A stretch of 64,000 nucleotides of DNA from Streptomyces sp. NBC_01478. Lineage in GTDB: Bacteria > Actinomycetota > Actinomycetes > Streptomycetales > Streptomycetaceae. Every line of letters starts with the position of its first letter. Position 1 is the first letter of the stretch. Both the position numbers and the translations under genes were made by a program. The stretch is from NCBI RefSeq assembly GCF_036227225.1, contig NZ_CP109444.1, positions 9,343,501-9,407,500 of the forward strand. Reading direction: 5' to 3'. Shown here piece after piece: positions 8,302 through 17,329 of the stretch. The notes beneath the pieces were generated by a model. The model ran no database searches. It was not told the DNA's origin and saw only the letters and a list, made by a program, of their open reading frames with translations.

Positions 8302-9081
8302 ATGCGCATCGCGACCTGGAACGTGAACTCGATCACCGCCCGTCTGCCGAGGCTCCTGGCCTGGCTGGAGAGCAGCGGCACCGACGTGCTGTGCCTCCAG
8401 GAGGCCAAGCTGGCCGAGGCGCAGTTCCCGTTCGAGGCGCTGCGCGAGGCGGGCTACGAGGCGGCGGTCAACGCGACCGGCCGGTGGAACGGCGTGGCGG
8501 TGCTCTCCCGCGTAGGACTGGACGACGTGGTCAAGGGCTTCCCCGGGGACCCCGGTTACGACGGCGTCCAGGAGCCCCGCGCCGTCGCGGCGACCTGCGG
8601 CCCGGTCCGCGTCTGGTCGGTGTACGTGCCGAACGGCCGCGAGGTGGACCACCCCCACTACACGTACAAGCTCCAGTGGTTCGAGGCCCTCAGGGCGGCC
8701 GTCGCCGACGGCGCGCAGGGCAGCCGCCCGTTCGCGGTGCTGGGTGATTACAACGTGGCGCCGACGGACGACGACGTCTTCGACGTGGCCGCCTTCGAGG
8801 GCCTCACCCACGTCACCCCGGCCGAGCGCGCCGCCCTGACCGCCCTGCGTGACGCGGGCCTGTCCGACGTGGTCCCGCGCCCCCTCAAGTACGACCACCC
8901 GTACACGTATTGGGACTACCGCCAGCTCGCCTTCCCGAAGAACCGCGGCATGCGCATCGACCTCGTGTACGGCAACGAGCCGTTCGCGAAGGCCGTCACC
9001 GACTCCTACGTCGACCGCGAGGAGCGCAAGGGCAAGGGCGCCTCGGACCACGCGCCGGTGGTCGTCGACCTGGACGTCTGA
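8302..9081 (+). CDS. xthA: Exodeoxyribonuclease III / AP endonuclease
   Basis: 259 residues, the usual length. It cuts DNA 5' to abasic sites in base-excision repair and degrades 3' ends. Visible motifs of the exonuclease-endonuclease-phosphatase fold are the N-terminal ATWNVNSI, the metal ligand LCLQEAKL, VYVPNGR, the catalytic LGDYNVAPTD near residue 150, and the C-terminal SDHAPVVVDL with catalytic Asp-His. A damage-type promoter directly precedes the ATG, consistent with repair. An inverted repeat lies downstream. Confidence 0.95.
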   Translation: MRIATWNVNSITARLPRLLAWLESSGTDVLCLQEAKLAEAQFPFEALREAGYEAAVNATGRWNGVAVLSRVGLDDVVKGFPGDPGYDGVQEPRAVAATCGPVRVWSVYVPNGREVDHPHYTYKLQWFEALRAAVADGAQGSRPFAVLGDYNVAPTDDDVFDVAAFEGLTHVTPAERAALTALRDAGLSDVVPRPLKYDHPYTYWDYRQLAFPKNRGMRIDLVYGNEPFAKAVTDSYVDREERKGKGASDHAPVVVDLDV

Positions 9082-9094
9082 CCCGCCCGCGTTC

Positions 9095-9146
9095 GTCAAC
9101 GGAGGCCCCGGGGAAGGGATTTCGCCACTCCGGGCCCGCCGTTGAC
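9095..9146 (+). terminator. Inverted repeat after xthA
   Basis: GTCAACGG (9095-9102) pairs with CCGTTGAC (9139-9146), with additional GGCCC/GGGCC pairing inside. The right arm contains TTGACA at 9142-9147, which might also act as a -35 element for the next gene. Confidence 0.45.
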
Positions 9147-9202
9147 ACGCCATCCGCGACGCCCTGTGGTGCGTACGGCGGTACGAATGACACGCTGGGC
9201 GT

Positions 9203-9610
9203 ATGAACATCCCTTTCCTGGGCAACCGGGGCGAGAAACGCGGCGCGCACGACCCCGCGGGCATCGCCGAACCGCTGTCCGAGTGTGAACTGCTCCGCTC
9301 CCATGCGGCCCGGGAGGGCATCCAACTCGACGACTCCGCAGGCTCGTTGGAGGCGCTCGACCAACTGGTGCCCCGCTGGCGGGACGACGAGGAGACCCTG
9401 TCCTGGCTCGGCAACGACGCGGGCCTCTATCTGGGGACCGTGATCGTGCGCACGGTACCGGGCGCCGCCTGGGCGATCTGGCCGAACGGCCAGCCCGTCG
9501 TACGGCTCGTCTCCGGGCGCGAGTTCGACGTCGTGGCCTCCGGCCATGAGTGGGCCGCCAGCGGTGTGCCCGAGCTCTCGCAGTTGTACGCCGAGGTCGC
9601 CGAAGAGTAA
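9203..9610 (+). CDS. Small conserved actinobacterial protein (DUF6278-like)
   Basis: 135 residues. The protein is soluble, with no signal peptide or membrane helix. Recognisable stretches are AAREGIQLDDSAGSLEALDQ and LVPRWRDDEETLSWLGNDAG, followed by a beta-rich C-terminal half (LYLGTVIVRTVPGAAWAIWP). I associate it from memory with a Streptomyces family of unknown function, usually 130-140 residues. There is no catalytic signature. It stands alone between a terminator and the ABC importer operon. Confidence 0.75.
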   Translation: MNIPFLGNRGEKRGAHDPAGIAEPLSECELLRSHAAREGIQLDDSAGSLEALDQLVPRWRDDEETLSWLGNDAGLYLGTVIVRTVPGAAWAIWPNGQPVVRLVSGREFDVVASGHEWAASGVPELSQLYAEVAEE

Positions 9611-9722
9611 GAGCGACGTAAATACGGCTAATGCCCGAAAAGTGCGTGTCGTACGTTAACTCCGCTCTTGTGTCGATAGTTTGCGGCGACCACGACACAG
9701 CTGAGAGTGAGTAGGGCTGGGC

Positions 9723-10466
<744 letters not shown>

Positions 10467-10483
10467 GCGGGGGAGTGCGATCC

Positions 10484-11395
10484 ATGTTCCGTAGGACCCG
10501 TCTGCCGTTCGCCGTCGTCACGCTCGCCGCGCTGCTCGCGAGTGCCTGCGGCAAGGAGGGCAGCCCGCCCGTCAAGGGCCCGCCCGCCGAGAAACTCCCC
10601 AACTACCAAGTGGCACAAGGATTTCAGCTCCCCGATTCCAAGACCTGGAAGCGGGCCAAGAAGCGCGGCCACTTCACCGTCGGCGCCAAGGAGGACCAGC
10701 CCTACCTCGGCGAGAAGGACCCCGCGACGGGCACCTACTCCGGCTTCGACATCGAGATCGCCAGGATGATGTCGGCCTCCCTCGGCTTCGCCCCGAAGAC
10801 CGTCCACTTCAAGACGATCGCCTCCGCCAACCGCGAAACCGCCCTGCAGAACGGCCAGATCGACTACTACGTCGGCACCTACACCATCAACGACATGCGC
10901 AAGAAGCTCGTCGGCTTCGCCGGCCCCTACTACCTGGCCGGCCAGTCGCTCCTCGTCCGCGCCGACGAGCACGACATCCACGGCCCGCAGGACCTCGCCG
11001 GCAAACGCGTCTGCTCGGCGGCCGGCTCCACGCCGTACCAGCGCATCAAGGACGACTATCCCAAGGCCCAACTCGTCGCCTACGACACCTACTCGGTCTG
11101 TGTCGACAACCTGCTCACCTACCAGGTCGACGCCGTCACCACCGACGACGCGATCCTCATCGGCTACGCGGCGAAGGTCCCCGATCAACTCAAGGTCGTC
11201 GGCAAGCCCTTCTCGAAGGAGCCGTACGGCATCGGAGTCCCGCACGGCGACAACGCCCTGCGGTTCGCGCTCGACGACGCGTTGGAGGCCCGTGAGAAGA
11301 ACGGCGACTGGAAGAAGGCGTACGAGGCGACGCTCGGCCTGTCCGGAGTGCCCGCGCCCACCCCGCCCGCGATCGACCGCTACCCGGCGAGCTGA
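10484..11395 (+). CDS. gluB: Amino-acid-binding lipoprotein (GluB-like)
   Basis: 303 residues from ATG 10484, 17 bases after the ATPase gene. The N-terminus has a signal peptide ending in LLASACGKEG, a lipobox with Ala instead of Leu at -3 and Cys22 as the lipid anchor. The rest is a family 3 solute-binding protein: FTVGAKEDQPYLGEKD, a ligand-binding segment GTYSGFDIEIARMM, DYYVGTYTIND, and the hinge region near KRVCSAAGSTPYQRI. A pair of cysteines (Cys in KRVCSAAG and SVCVDN) may form a disulfide. It delivers the substrate to the permeases downstream. Confidence 0.9.
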   Translation: MFRRTRLPFAVVTLAALLASACGKEGSPPVKGPPAEKLPNYQVAQGFQLPDSKTWKRAKKRGHFTVGAKEDQPYLGEKDPATGTYSGFDIEIARMMSASLGFAPKTVHFKTIASANRETALQNGQIDYYVGTYTINDMRKKLVGFAGPYYLAGQSLLVRADEHDIHGPQDLAGKRVCSAAGSTPYQRIKDDYPKAQLVAYDTYSVCVDNLLTYQVDAVTTDDAILIGYAAKVPDQLKVVGKPFSKEPYGIGVPHGDNALRFALDDALEAREKNGDWKKAYEATLGLSGVPAPTPPAIDRYPAS

Positions 11396-11406
11396 GGGAG
11401 GCAGAC

Positions 11407-12051
11407 GTGAACGTACTGACAGACAACTTCTCGACCTTCGGCGACGGCTTCCTCGGCACCGTCGAACTCACCTTCTACGCCTCGGTGTTGGCGCTCGTCC
11501 TCGGCTTCCTGATGGCCTCCTTCCGGGTCGCCCCCGTCGGTTCGCTGCGGGTCTTCGGCACCGCGTGGGTCACCGTCCTGCGCAACACCCCGCTCACCCT
11601 GCTGTTCTTCGCGGTGCTGCTCGGCCTGCCGCGTTTCGGACTCGTGCTGCCCTTCAAGGTGTTCGCGATCCTCGCGCTCGGCTGCTACACCTCGGCGTTC
11701 ATCTGCGAGGCGCTGCGCTCCGGCATCAACACCGTGCCCAGGGGGCAGGGAGAGGCGGCTCGCAGCCTCGGGATGTCCTTCGGGCAGAGCCTCGGACTCG
11801 TCGTGCTGCCGCAGGCGTTCCGCTCGGTGATCCCGCCGGTCGGCTCCACGCTCATCGCCCTCGCCAAGAACTCGGCGATCGCGGGCGCCTTCAGCGTCAC
11901 CGAACTCCTCGGCACCTACCGGACGTTGAGCGAACTCGGCTACAACATCGTCTGGACCTTCGTCTGGATCGCCGTCGGCTACCTGATCATCACCCTCGCC
12001 ATCAGCGCGCTGTTCAACGCGCTGGAGAGGAAGTGGGGAGTCGCCCGATGA
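11407..12051 (+). CDS. gluC: Amino-acid ABC transporter permease (GluC-like)
   Basis: 214 residues with about five hydrophobic helices. The ABC-coupling loop is EAARSLGMSFGQSLGLVVLP near residue 118, the EAA motif that docks on the ATPase. The HisM/GlnP type is typical of polar amino-acid importers. It starts 11 bases after the binding-protein gene. Its stop overlaps the start of the second permease (ATGA), so the two would form a heterodimeric channel. Confidence 0.91.
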   Translation: MNVLTDNFSTFGDGFLGTVELTFYASVLALVLGFLMASFRVAPVGSLRVFGTAWVTVLRNTPLTLLFFAVLLGLPRFGLVLPFKVFAILALGCYTSAFICEALRSGINTVPRGQGEAARSLGMSFGQSLGLVVLPQAFRSVIPPVGSTLIALAKNSAIAGAFSVTELLGTYRTLSELGYNIVWTFVWIAVGYLIITLAISALFNALERKWGVAR

Positions 12052-12905
12052 CCACCGCCAACGCCCTCTACGACGTCCCGGGCCCCAAGACCCGCAAACG
12101 GCACCGCCTTTACGGCATCGCGTCCACGGTCGTCATCCTCGCGCTGCTCGGCTGGATCCTCTATCTCCTGTTCGACACCGACCAGTTCACATACACGAAG
12201 TGGATGCCCTTCGAGTACAAGGGAATTCAGGAACTGCTGCTGCGCGGCCTCGGCAACACGCTCAAGGCCTTCGGGCTGGCGGCCGTACTGTCACTGGCAC
12301 TTGGCACCCTGCTCGCCGTAGGACGCCTCTCGGACCACCGTCCGGTGCGCTGGCTGTCCACCCTCGCCGTGGAGTTCTTCCGCGCCATGCCCGTCCTGGT
12401 GATGATCTTCTTCATCTTCGTGGCGCTCAAGGTGCAGCCGCTGCCCGCACTGGTCGCCGGCCTCACCCTCTACAACGGCTCGGTGCTCGCCGAGGTCTTC
12501 CGCTCCGGCGTGGGCAGCGTCGAACGCGGCCAGCGGGAGGCCGCGTTCGCGCTCGGCATGCGCAAGACCCAGGTGATGTCGTACGTCCTCGTACCGCAGG
12601 CCGTACGGGCCATGCTGCCCGCCATCATCAGCCAGTTGGTGGTCGCCCTGAAGGACACCTCGCTGGGCTATCTGATCACCTATGAGGAGTTTCTCCATGC
12701 CGGGAAGCTGATCGCGTCGAACCTCGACTACGATTTGCCGTTCATCCCCGTGGTGATGGTGATCTCGCCGATCTACATCGGGATGTGCATGCTGCTCTCC
12801 TGGTTCGCCGGATGGGTGTCCCGCCGGGAGCAGCGCAGTCCCAAGACCGAGGCCGTGGATGTGGCCCCGGCGGAACCAGGGACGCTGCTGCCGCGGGTGC
12901 AGTAG
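12048..12905 (+). CDS. gluD: Amino-acid ABC transporter permease (GluD-like)
   Basis: 285 residues, longer than its partner because of a ~50-residue cytoplasmic N-terminus and a charged C-terminal tail (SRREQRSPKTEAVDVAPAEP). The first helix is near residues 25-45. The EAA loop REAAFALGMRKTQVMSYVL is near residue 163. It is the last gene of the importer operon and ends 37 bases from the convergent hydrolase gene, with no clear terminator hairpin between them. Confidence 0.91.
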   Translation: MTTANALYDVPGPKTRKRHRLYGIASTVVILALLGWILYLLFDTDQFTYTKWMPFEYKGIQELLLRGLGNTLKAFGLAAVLSLALGTLLAVGRLSDHRPVRWLSTLAVEFFRAMPVLVMIFFIFVALKVQPLPALVAGLTLYNGSVLAEVFRSGVGSVERGQREAAFALGMRKTQVMSYVLVPQAVRAMLPAIISQLVVALKDTSLGYLITYEEFLHAGKLIASNLDYDLPFIPVVMVISPIYIGMCMLLSWFAGWVSRREQRSPKTEAVDVAPAEPGTLLPRVQ

Positions 12906-12942
12906 TAGAGAGGGCACCTGCCCGCCCGGCAGCAGCCGGAGA

Positions 12943-14511
12943 TCACTGCTCGCGCAGCGGGATCGACACGTACGACGGGTCGTTCGCCGGCGAGGAGAAG
13001 GTCAGCTGCGCGCCGGTCGGGTTGTGCTCGATGTAGAGCGGGTCGACCGTGTCGACGACCAGGGCGAGATGATGCCCTGCCGGGACGTCGTAGGCCGTGG
13101 AGAACAACTCCAGGTCCACACCGAACGGCTGGCCGGGCGTCTGCCCGTGCCAGGTGTACGGCGCGTTGCCGACCAGCTTGCCGAGGCCGAGCGGGCCCAC
13201 GTCGTAGAGGTACGCGACGAGGGTGCCGCTCTCCTTGGTGTCCGTGACCGTGGTGTGCAACTTCACGGTGCCGCGCACCTGTTGGGCACTCGTGTACGTC
13301 CCCGACTGCCAGACGGCGGCCCAGCGGCGGGGGAGCAGCGGGACCCATGCGAGCGGGGGCACCTGCGCCACCTGGTCGAGGATGCTGGACAGGAAGACGA
13401 TCCCGCCGTCGGCGCCCGAGTCGACGTTGGTGTGGATGGTGGTCGTGCCCGCGAGGGCGATCTTCTTCCGGGTCGCGGCGACCGACTTCCAGTCCGGATA
13501 GCCCTCGTAGCCGCCCGCGGAGCGGGACTTGAGCTCCACGGGCTGCTCGCGGTTGATCCCGTTGTCCTCGCCCTTGAGGTAGTGGTCGAACCAGCGCTCG
13601 GTGTCCGTCCACACGTCGTTGGGCAGCCCCAACAGACCGGTCAGCTCGGCGGTGGCATGGTCGCCGGGGCGGAGTTCGAGCCGCTTCGGCCCGCTCAACT
13701 CGCCGTAGAAGTCGGCGATCTGGTCGGGCGGGAAGATCGTGTCGCCCCAGGCGTTGGCGAGCATGATCGCCGCGCCGTTCTTGTTGATCTGATCGACGTA
13801 GGTCGAGGGGGAACGTTCCTTCCCCCAGTCGATCAACTCCTGTTCCCTGGACAGGTCGGAGGCGAAGAAGTCCTTGAAGACCTGGCTCGTCTCCGCGCTC
13901 GGGCGGCCGGTGACGAGGCCGACGCCGTCCAGGAGCGCGGTCGCCTGGGAGTGTTCGGTACGGCCCGAGTAGATGGAGTCGATCAGGTCGGCCCAGCCGC
14001 TCAGCGAGGCAACTGCCTTGATCCGCTTGTCGTGTGCGGCCGCGAGGAGGCTGATGCCGGCGCCGTACGACACGCCCGCCATGCCGATGTGCCCCGCGTC
14101 GGACGGGGTGTTGGCGAGCGCCCAGTCGATCACCTTGGACGCGTCGGCCACGTCGGCCGGGCCGCCGACCTCTATCCCGCCGCCGGACTGCCAGAAGCCC
14201 CGGACGTTGTAACTGACCACCACGTAGCCGGAGTTCGCGAGCTTCTCGGCCTGGGCCAGGTACTGGACCTGCGGGAATCCCCAGCTCGTGGGCAGCACGA
14301 CCAGGGGGTAGGCGCGCGAGCCGTCGGCGCCCGCAGGCGTGACGACGTTCGCCGCGAGCTTCGTACCGCCGTCGCCGGCGATGTCGACGAAGCGGACGCC
14401 GTTCGTGGCGGCCTGGGCGGCGGGGGCGAGCCCGAGGACGCCTCCGGCGACGAGAGTCGCGGAGACGGCGCCCACGGCGGTCGTACGCAGGGCCTGGCGA
14501 CGGTTTCGCAC
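12943..14511 (-). CDS. Tat-exported CocE/NonD-type alpha/beta hydrolase
   Basis: 522 residues. The N-terminus carries a twin-arginine signal (RNRRQALRTTAVGAV) ending near LAPAAQAATNG, so the folded enzyme is exported. The catalytic domain has the nucleophile elbow GMAGVSYGAG (Ser near residue 168), an Asp in NAWGDTIFPP and a His in RPGDHATAEL. This order, with a C-terminal beta-rich domain (near VRGTVKLHTTVTDTKESGT), is that of the X-Pro dipeptidyl-peptidase/CocE family. Substrates there include acyl esters and proline peptides; none can be assigned here. The promoter region contains repeated GGTAACC sites. Confidence 0.88.
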   Translation of the reverse strand: MRNRRQALRTTAVGAVSATLVAGGVLGLAPAAQAATNGVRFVDIAGDGGTKLAANVVTPAGADGSRAYPLVVLPTSWGFPQVQYLAQAEKLANSGYVVVSYNVRGFWQSGGGIEVGGPADVADASKVIDWALANTPSDAGHIGMAGVSYGAGISLLAAAHDKRIKAVASLSGWADLIDSIYSGRTEHSQATALLDGVGLVTGRPSAETSQVFKDFFASDLSREQELIDWGKERSPSTYVDQINKNGAAIMLANAWGDTIFPPDQIADFYGELSGPKRLELRPGDHATAELTGLLGLPNDVWTDTERWFDHYLKGEDNGINREQPVELKSRSAGGYEGYPDWKSVAATRKKIALAGTTTIHTNVDSGADGGIVFLSSILDQVAQVPPLAWVPLLPRRWAAVWQSGTYTSAQQVRGTVKLHTTVTDTKESGTLVAYLYDVGPLGLGKLVGNAPYTWHGQTPGQPFGVDLELFSTAYDVPAGHHLALVVDTVDPLYIEHNPTGAQLTFSSPANDPSYVSIPLREQ

Positions 14512-14549
14512 GGGTCACTCCTCACACGTGTCACTGCAAAGTGACCCGA

Positions 14550-14602
14550 CGGTAACCTCGACCCCCTACCTCAGGTAACCCGTCAGTAAGTTACGTGCCA
14601 GT
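14550..14602 (-). promoter_or_regulatory. Candidate operator with repeated GGTAACC sites
   Basis: Two copies of the palindrome GGTAACC (14551-14557 and 14574-14580) lie upstream of the Tat hydrolase gene. GTAAC/GTTAC arms flank CAGTAA (14575-14594), and a second CAGTAA follows. A TetR- or GntR-type regulator could bind here; none is adjacent. Confidence 0.35.
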
Positions 14603-14627
14603 AAAGATTGTTGACGTGTGTGCGACC

Positions 14628-15383
14628 TCAGGAGGCGCGGTGCGAACTTCGAGGAGCCGGTGCAGGCAGGGGCGTTTCCGCCGCCCGTGTCACATCCGCG
14701 ACCAGCTCCACCACATCGGGGCCGTACGCCTGCGAGTTGACCACCTTCAGCAGCAGGACGAAGGTGTTGCCGCCGTGTTTGCGCGCCAACTTCTCATGGT
14801 TGCGGGCGAGATAGCGGGTCGCCGCCTGGTTGGTGATCGCGCGCTGGCCGCAGAAGAGGAACACCGGCCGCGCGCCGCCGAGTTGGCCGGCGGTGAGCCG
14901 GGCGAGGAGCACGTACTCGCCCTTGCCTGGCTCAAGTCGGTAGCGCTCGCTGCCTATTTGGAAAGCGCCCCGGTCCGGCCCCGGCTCGGCGTCGACGTTG
15001 ACGCGGATGCCGGGCAGCAGGGACGCCAGATGCGCGGCCATCCGGCGGTTGGAGGCCGGGCCGCCCACGCAGAACTCGGTGCGTTCGCCGAAGCCCTGCT
15101 GGGCCGCGTCGTGCGCGACGACCTGGGCGTGCGCGTTGCAGTCCTTGATCAGGGCGGCGAGTTCGAGGAGCGCGAACACGTCGTGCCGCATCACCGTGAG
15201 TTCGGGGCCGCCCGCCTCGCGGTTGACCACGAGCAGCGACTCGGAGTTGTCGGGCAGCCCGAAGAACGCCTGCTTGCGCCGGAGTTTGCGCTTCCACAGG
15301 TAGGTGCGGGCCAGCCAGCCGAGCGCGGCACTGATGCCGGCGGCGGCCACGCCCAGAACGATGTTGCGCACGTCGTCATTCAT
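14628..15383 (-). CDS. Membrane-anchored protein of unknown function
   Basis: 251 residues from the ATG at 15383, which has a TAACAT -10-like box just upstream. One N-terminal helix (IVLGVAAAGISAALGWLA) is followed by basic residues, then a ~220-residue domain. That domain contains GLPDNSESLLVVNREAGGPE and FCVGGPASNRRMAAHLASLL. The alpha/beta pattern ends with a Gly/Ala-rich strand FLFCGQRAIT, suggesting a Rossmann-like or TIR-like sensor fold, but I recognise no family with confidence. It is divergent from the gamma-glutamyltransferase gene. The palindrome GGTACGTACC (15414-15423) lies in the shared promoter region. Confidence 0.75.
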   Translation of the reverse strand: MNDDVRNIVLGVAAAGISAALGWLARTYLWKRKLRRKQAFFGLPDNSESLLVVNREAGGPELTVMRHDVFALLELAALIKDCNAHAQVVAHDAAQQGFGERTEFCVGGPASNRRMAAHLASLLPGIRVNVDAEPGPDRGAFQIGSERYRLEPGKGEYVLLARLTAGQLGGARPVFLFCGQRAITNQAATRYLARNHEKLARKHGGNTFVLLLKVVNSQAYGPDVVELVADVTRAAETPLPAPAPRSSHRAS

Positions 15384-15526
15384 GGGCGCGCATGTTAGCG
15401 GTCCGATGTGGCTGGTACGTACCGGTGTTCGACGTGTGACGTTCCTGTGGCGGCGGCCGGAAGCGGTCTGTCGGGGCCCGTGCCAGGTGGATACGCTGCG
15501 CGGACGGTTCTGGACTGGAGGTACGG

Positions 15527-17329
15527 ATGCGTCGCCCTGTGGCACGGAAACTGTCGGTTCTGGCGGTCTCGGCCGCCGTGGTGTCGGTCGGGGCCGCGGC
15601 CCCACCCGCCACGACGAGCAGCAGCACACCGACGAAGGTTCCGGTCGCCGTCGGCTACGGCGGTGCCGTGGCGAGCGTCGACGCGGACGCCACCGCCGCC
15701 GGTATCGAAGTCCTGAAGAAGGGCGGCAACGCGGTCGACGCGGCCGTCGCGACCGCCGCCGCGCTCGGTGTCACCGAGCCCTACTCCTCCGGCATCGGCG
15801 GAGGCGGCTACTTCGTCTACTACGACGCCAAGTCCCGTGCGGTGCACACCATCGACGGCCGCGAGACCGCGCCGCTGACCGCCGACTCCAACCTCTTCGT
15901 GGAGAACGGCAAGGCCCTCGCCTTCGCCGACGCCGTCAGCAGCGGCCTCGGCGTCGGTACCCCGGGCACGCCCGCCACCTGGCAGACGGCGCTCGACCAG
16001 TGGGGCAGCGAGAAGCTCGGTACGGTGCTCAAGCCCGCCGAGCGGATCGCGAGCGACGGCTTCACGGTCGACGACACCTTCCGCACCCAGACGGCGGCCA
16101 ACGAGACCCGCTTCCGCTACTTCCCGGACACCGCGAAGCTGTTCCTGCCGGGCGGTGCGCTGCCGGTCGTCGGCTCGACCTTCACGAACCCCGAACTCGC
16201 CGCCACGTACAAGGAGTTGGGCAAGAAGGGGATCGGCGACATCTATCGCGGCGCCCTCGGCAAGGACATCCTCGCCACGGTGAACACCCCGAAGGTGGAC
16301 GCGAGTTCGGGCTGGAACGCCCGCCCCGGCCAACTGTCCGCCAAGGACCTCGCGGCCTACCGCGCCAAGCTCCAGGCGCCCACGAAGACCTCGTACCGCG
16401 GACTCGGCGTCTACTCCATCGCGCCCTCCTCCTCCGGCGGCACGACCGTCGGCGAGGCCCTCAACATCCTTGAGAAGACGGACCTCTCGAAGGCGAGCGA
16501 GGTCCAGTACCTGCACCACTACATCGAGGCCAGCCGGATCGCGTTCGCGGACCGGGGGCGCTGGGTCGGCGACCCCGCCTTCGAGGACGTACCGACGAAG
16601 GAACTCCTCTCGCAGAAGTTCGCCGACTCGCGCGCCTGCCTCATCAAGGACGACGCGGTGCTCACCAGCCCGCTGGCGCCCGCCGATCCGCGCAACCCGA
16701 CGGCCTGCACCGCCGCCGGGACGGCCGCCCCGACGACTTACGAGGGTGAGAACACCACCCACCTCACCGTTGCCGACAAGTGGGGCAACGTCGTCTCCTA
16801 CACGCTCACCATCGAGCAGACCGGCGGCAGCGCGATGACCGTGCCCGGCCGCGGCTTCCTGCTCAACAACGAACTGACCGACTTCTCCTTCACCCCGGCC
16901 AACCCGGCCGTCCACGACCCGAACCTGCCCGGTCCGGGCAAGCGCCCGCGCTCGTCGATCTCGCCGACGATCGTCCTCGACCAGCACAACAAGCCGGTCG
17001 TGGCGCTCGGTTCACCCGGTGGCGCGACCATCATCACGACCGTGCTCCAGACCCTCACCGAGTTCCTCGACCGGGGCCTCCCGCTCGTGGACGCGATCGC
17101 GGCGCCCCGCGCCAGTCAGCGCAACGCGGCCAACACGGAACTCGAACCGGCCCTCTACAACAGCGACTTGAAGACCCAGCTCCAAGCCATCGGGCACTCG
17201 TTCACTCTCAACCCCGAGATCGGCGCGGCCACCGGTGTGCAACGGCTGCCGAACGGGGAGTGGTTGGCGGCCGCCGAGAAGGTACGGCGGGGCGGCGGCT
17301 CGGCTGCGGTGGTCAATCCGGCGCCGTAG
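15527..17329 (+). CDS. ggt: Secreted gamma-glutamyltransferase
   Basis: 600 residues with an N-terminal signal peptide (RRPVARKLSVLAVSAAVVSV). It is an Ntn-hydrolase that cleaves gamma-glutamyl bonds of glutathione and similar peptides outside the cell. It is made as a precursor that cuts itself before a Thr. Here that site is in ENTTHLTVADKWGN (Thr near residue 408), followed by GGSAMTVPGRGFLLNN and the PGGATIIT oxyanion region. The large-subunit signature GGNAVDAAVATAAALGVTEP is near residue 63. Its last 17 bases overlap the convergent Clp gene. A second, divergent family member lies at 38975. Confidence 0.93.
   Translation: MRRPVARKLSVLAVSAAVVSVGAAAPPATTSSSTPTKVPVAVGYGGAVASVDADATAAGIEVLKKGGNAVDAAVATAAALGVTEPYSSGIGGGGYFVYYDAKSRAVHTIDGRETAPLTADSNLFVENGKALAFADAVSSGLGVGTPGTPATWQTALDQWGSEKLGTVLKPAERIASDGFTVDDTFRTQTAANETRFRYFPDTAKLFLPGGALPVVGSTFTNPELAATYKELGKKGIGDIYRGALGKDILATVNTPKVDASSGWNARPGQLSAKDLAAYRAKLQAPTKTSYRGLGVYSIAPSSSGGTTVGEALNILEKTDLSKASEVQYLHHYIEASRIAFADRGRWVGDPAFEDVPTKELLSQKFADSRACLIKDDAVLTSPLAPADPRNPTACTAAGTAAPTTYEGENTTHLTVADKWGNVVSYTLTIEQTGGSAMTVPGRGFLLNNELTDFSFTPANPAVHDPNLPGPGKRPRSSISPTIVLDQHNKPVVALGSPGGATIITTVLQTLTEFLDRGLPLVDAIAAPRASQRNAANTELEPALYNSDLKTQLQAIGHSFTLNPEIGAATGVQRLPNGEWLAAAEKVRRGGGSAAVVNPAP

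Noticed and set aside
15414..15423. Palindrome GGTACGTACC as a specific operator
   Set aside because: Only one short site without repeats or a linked regulator, so it is mentioned only in the neighbouring gene entry.
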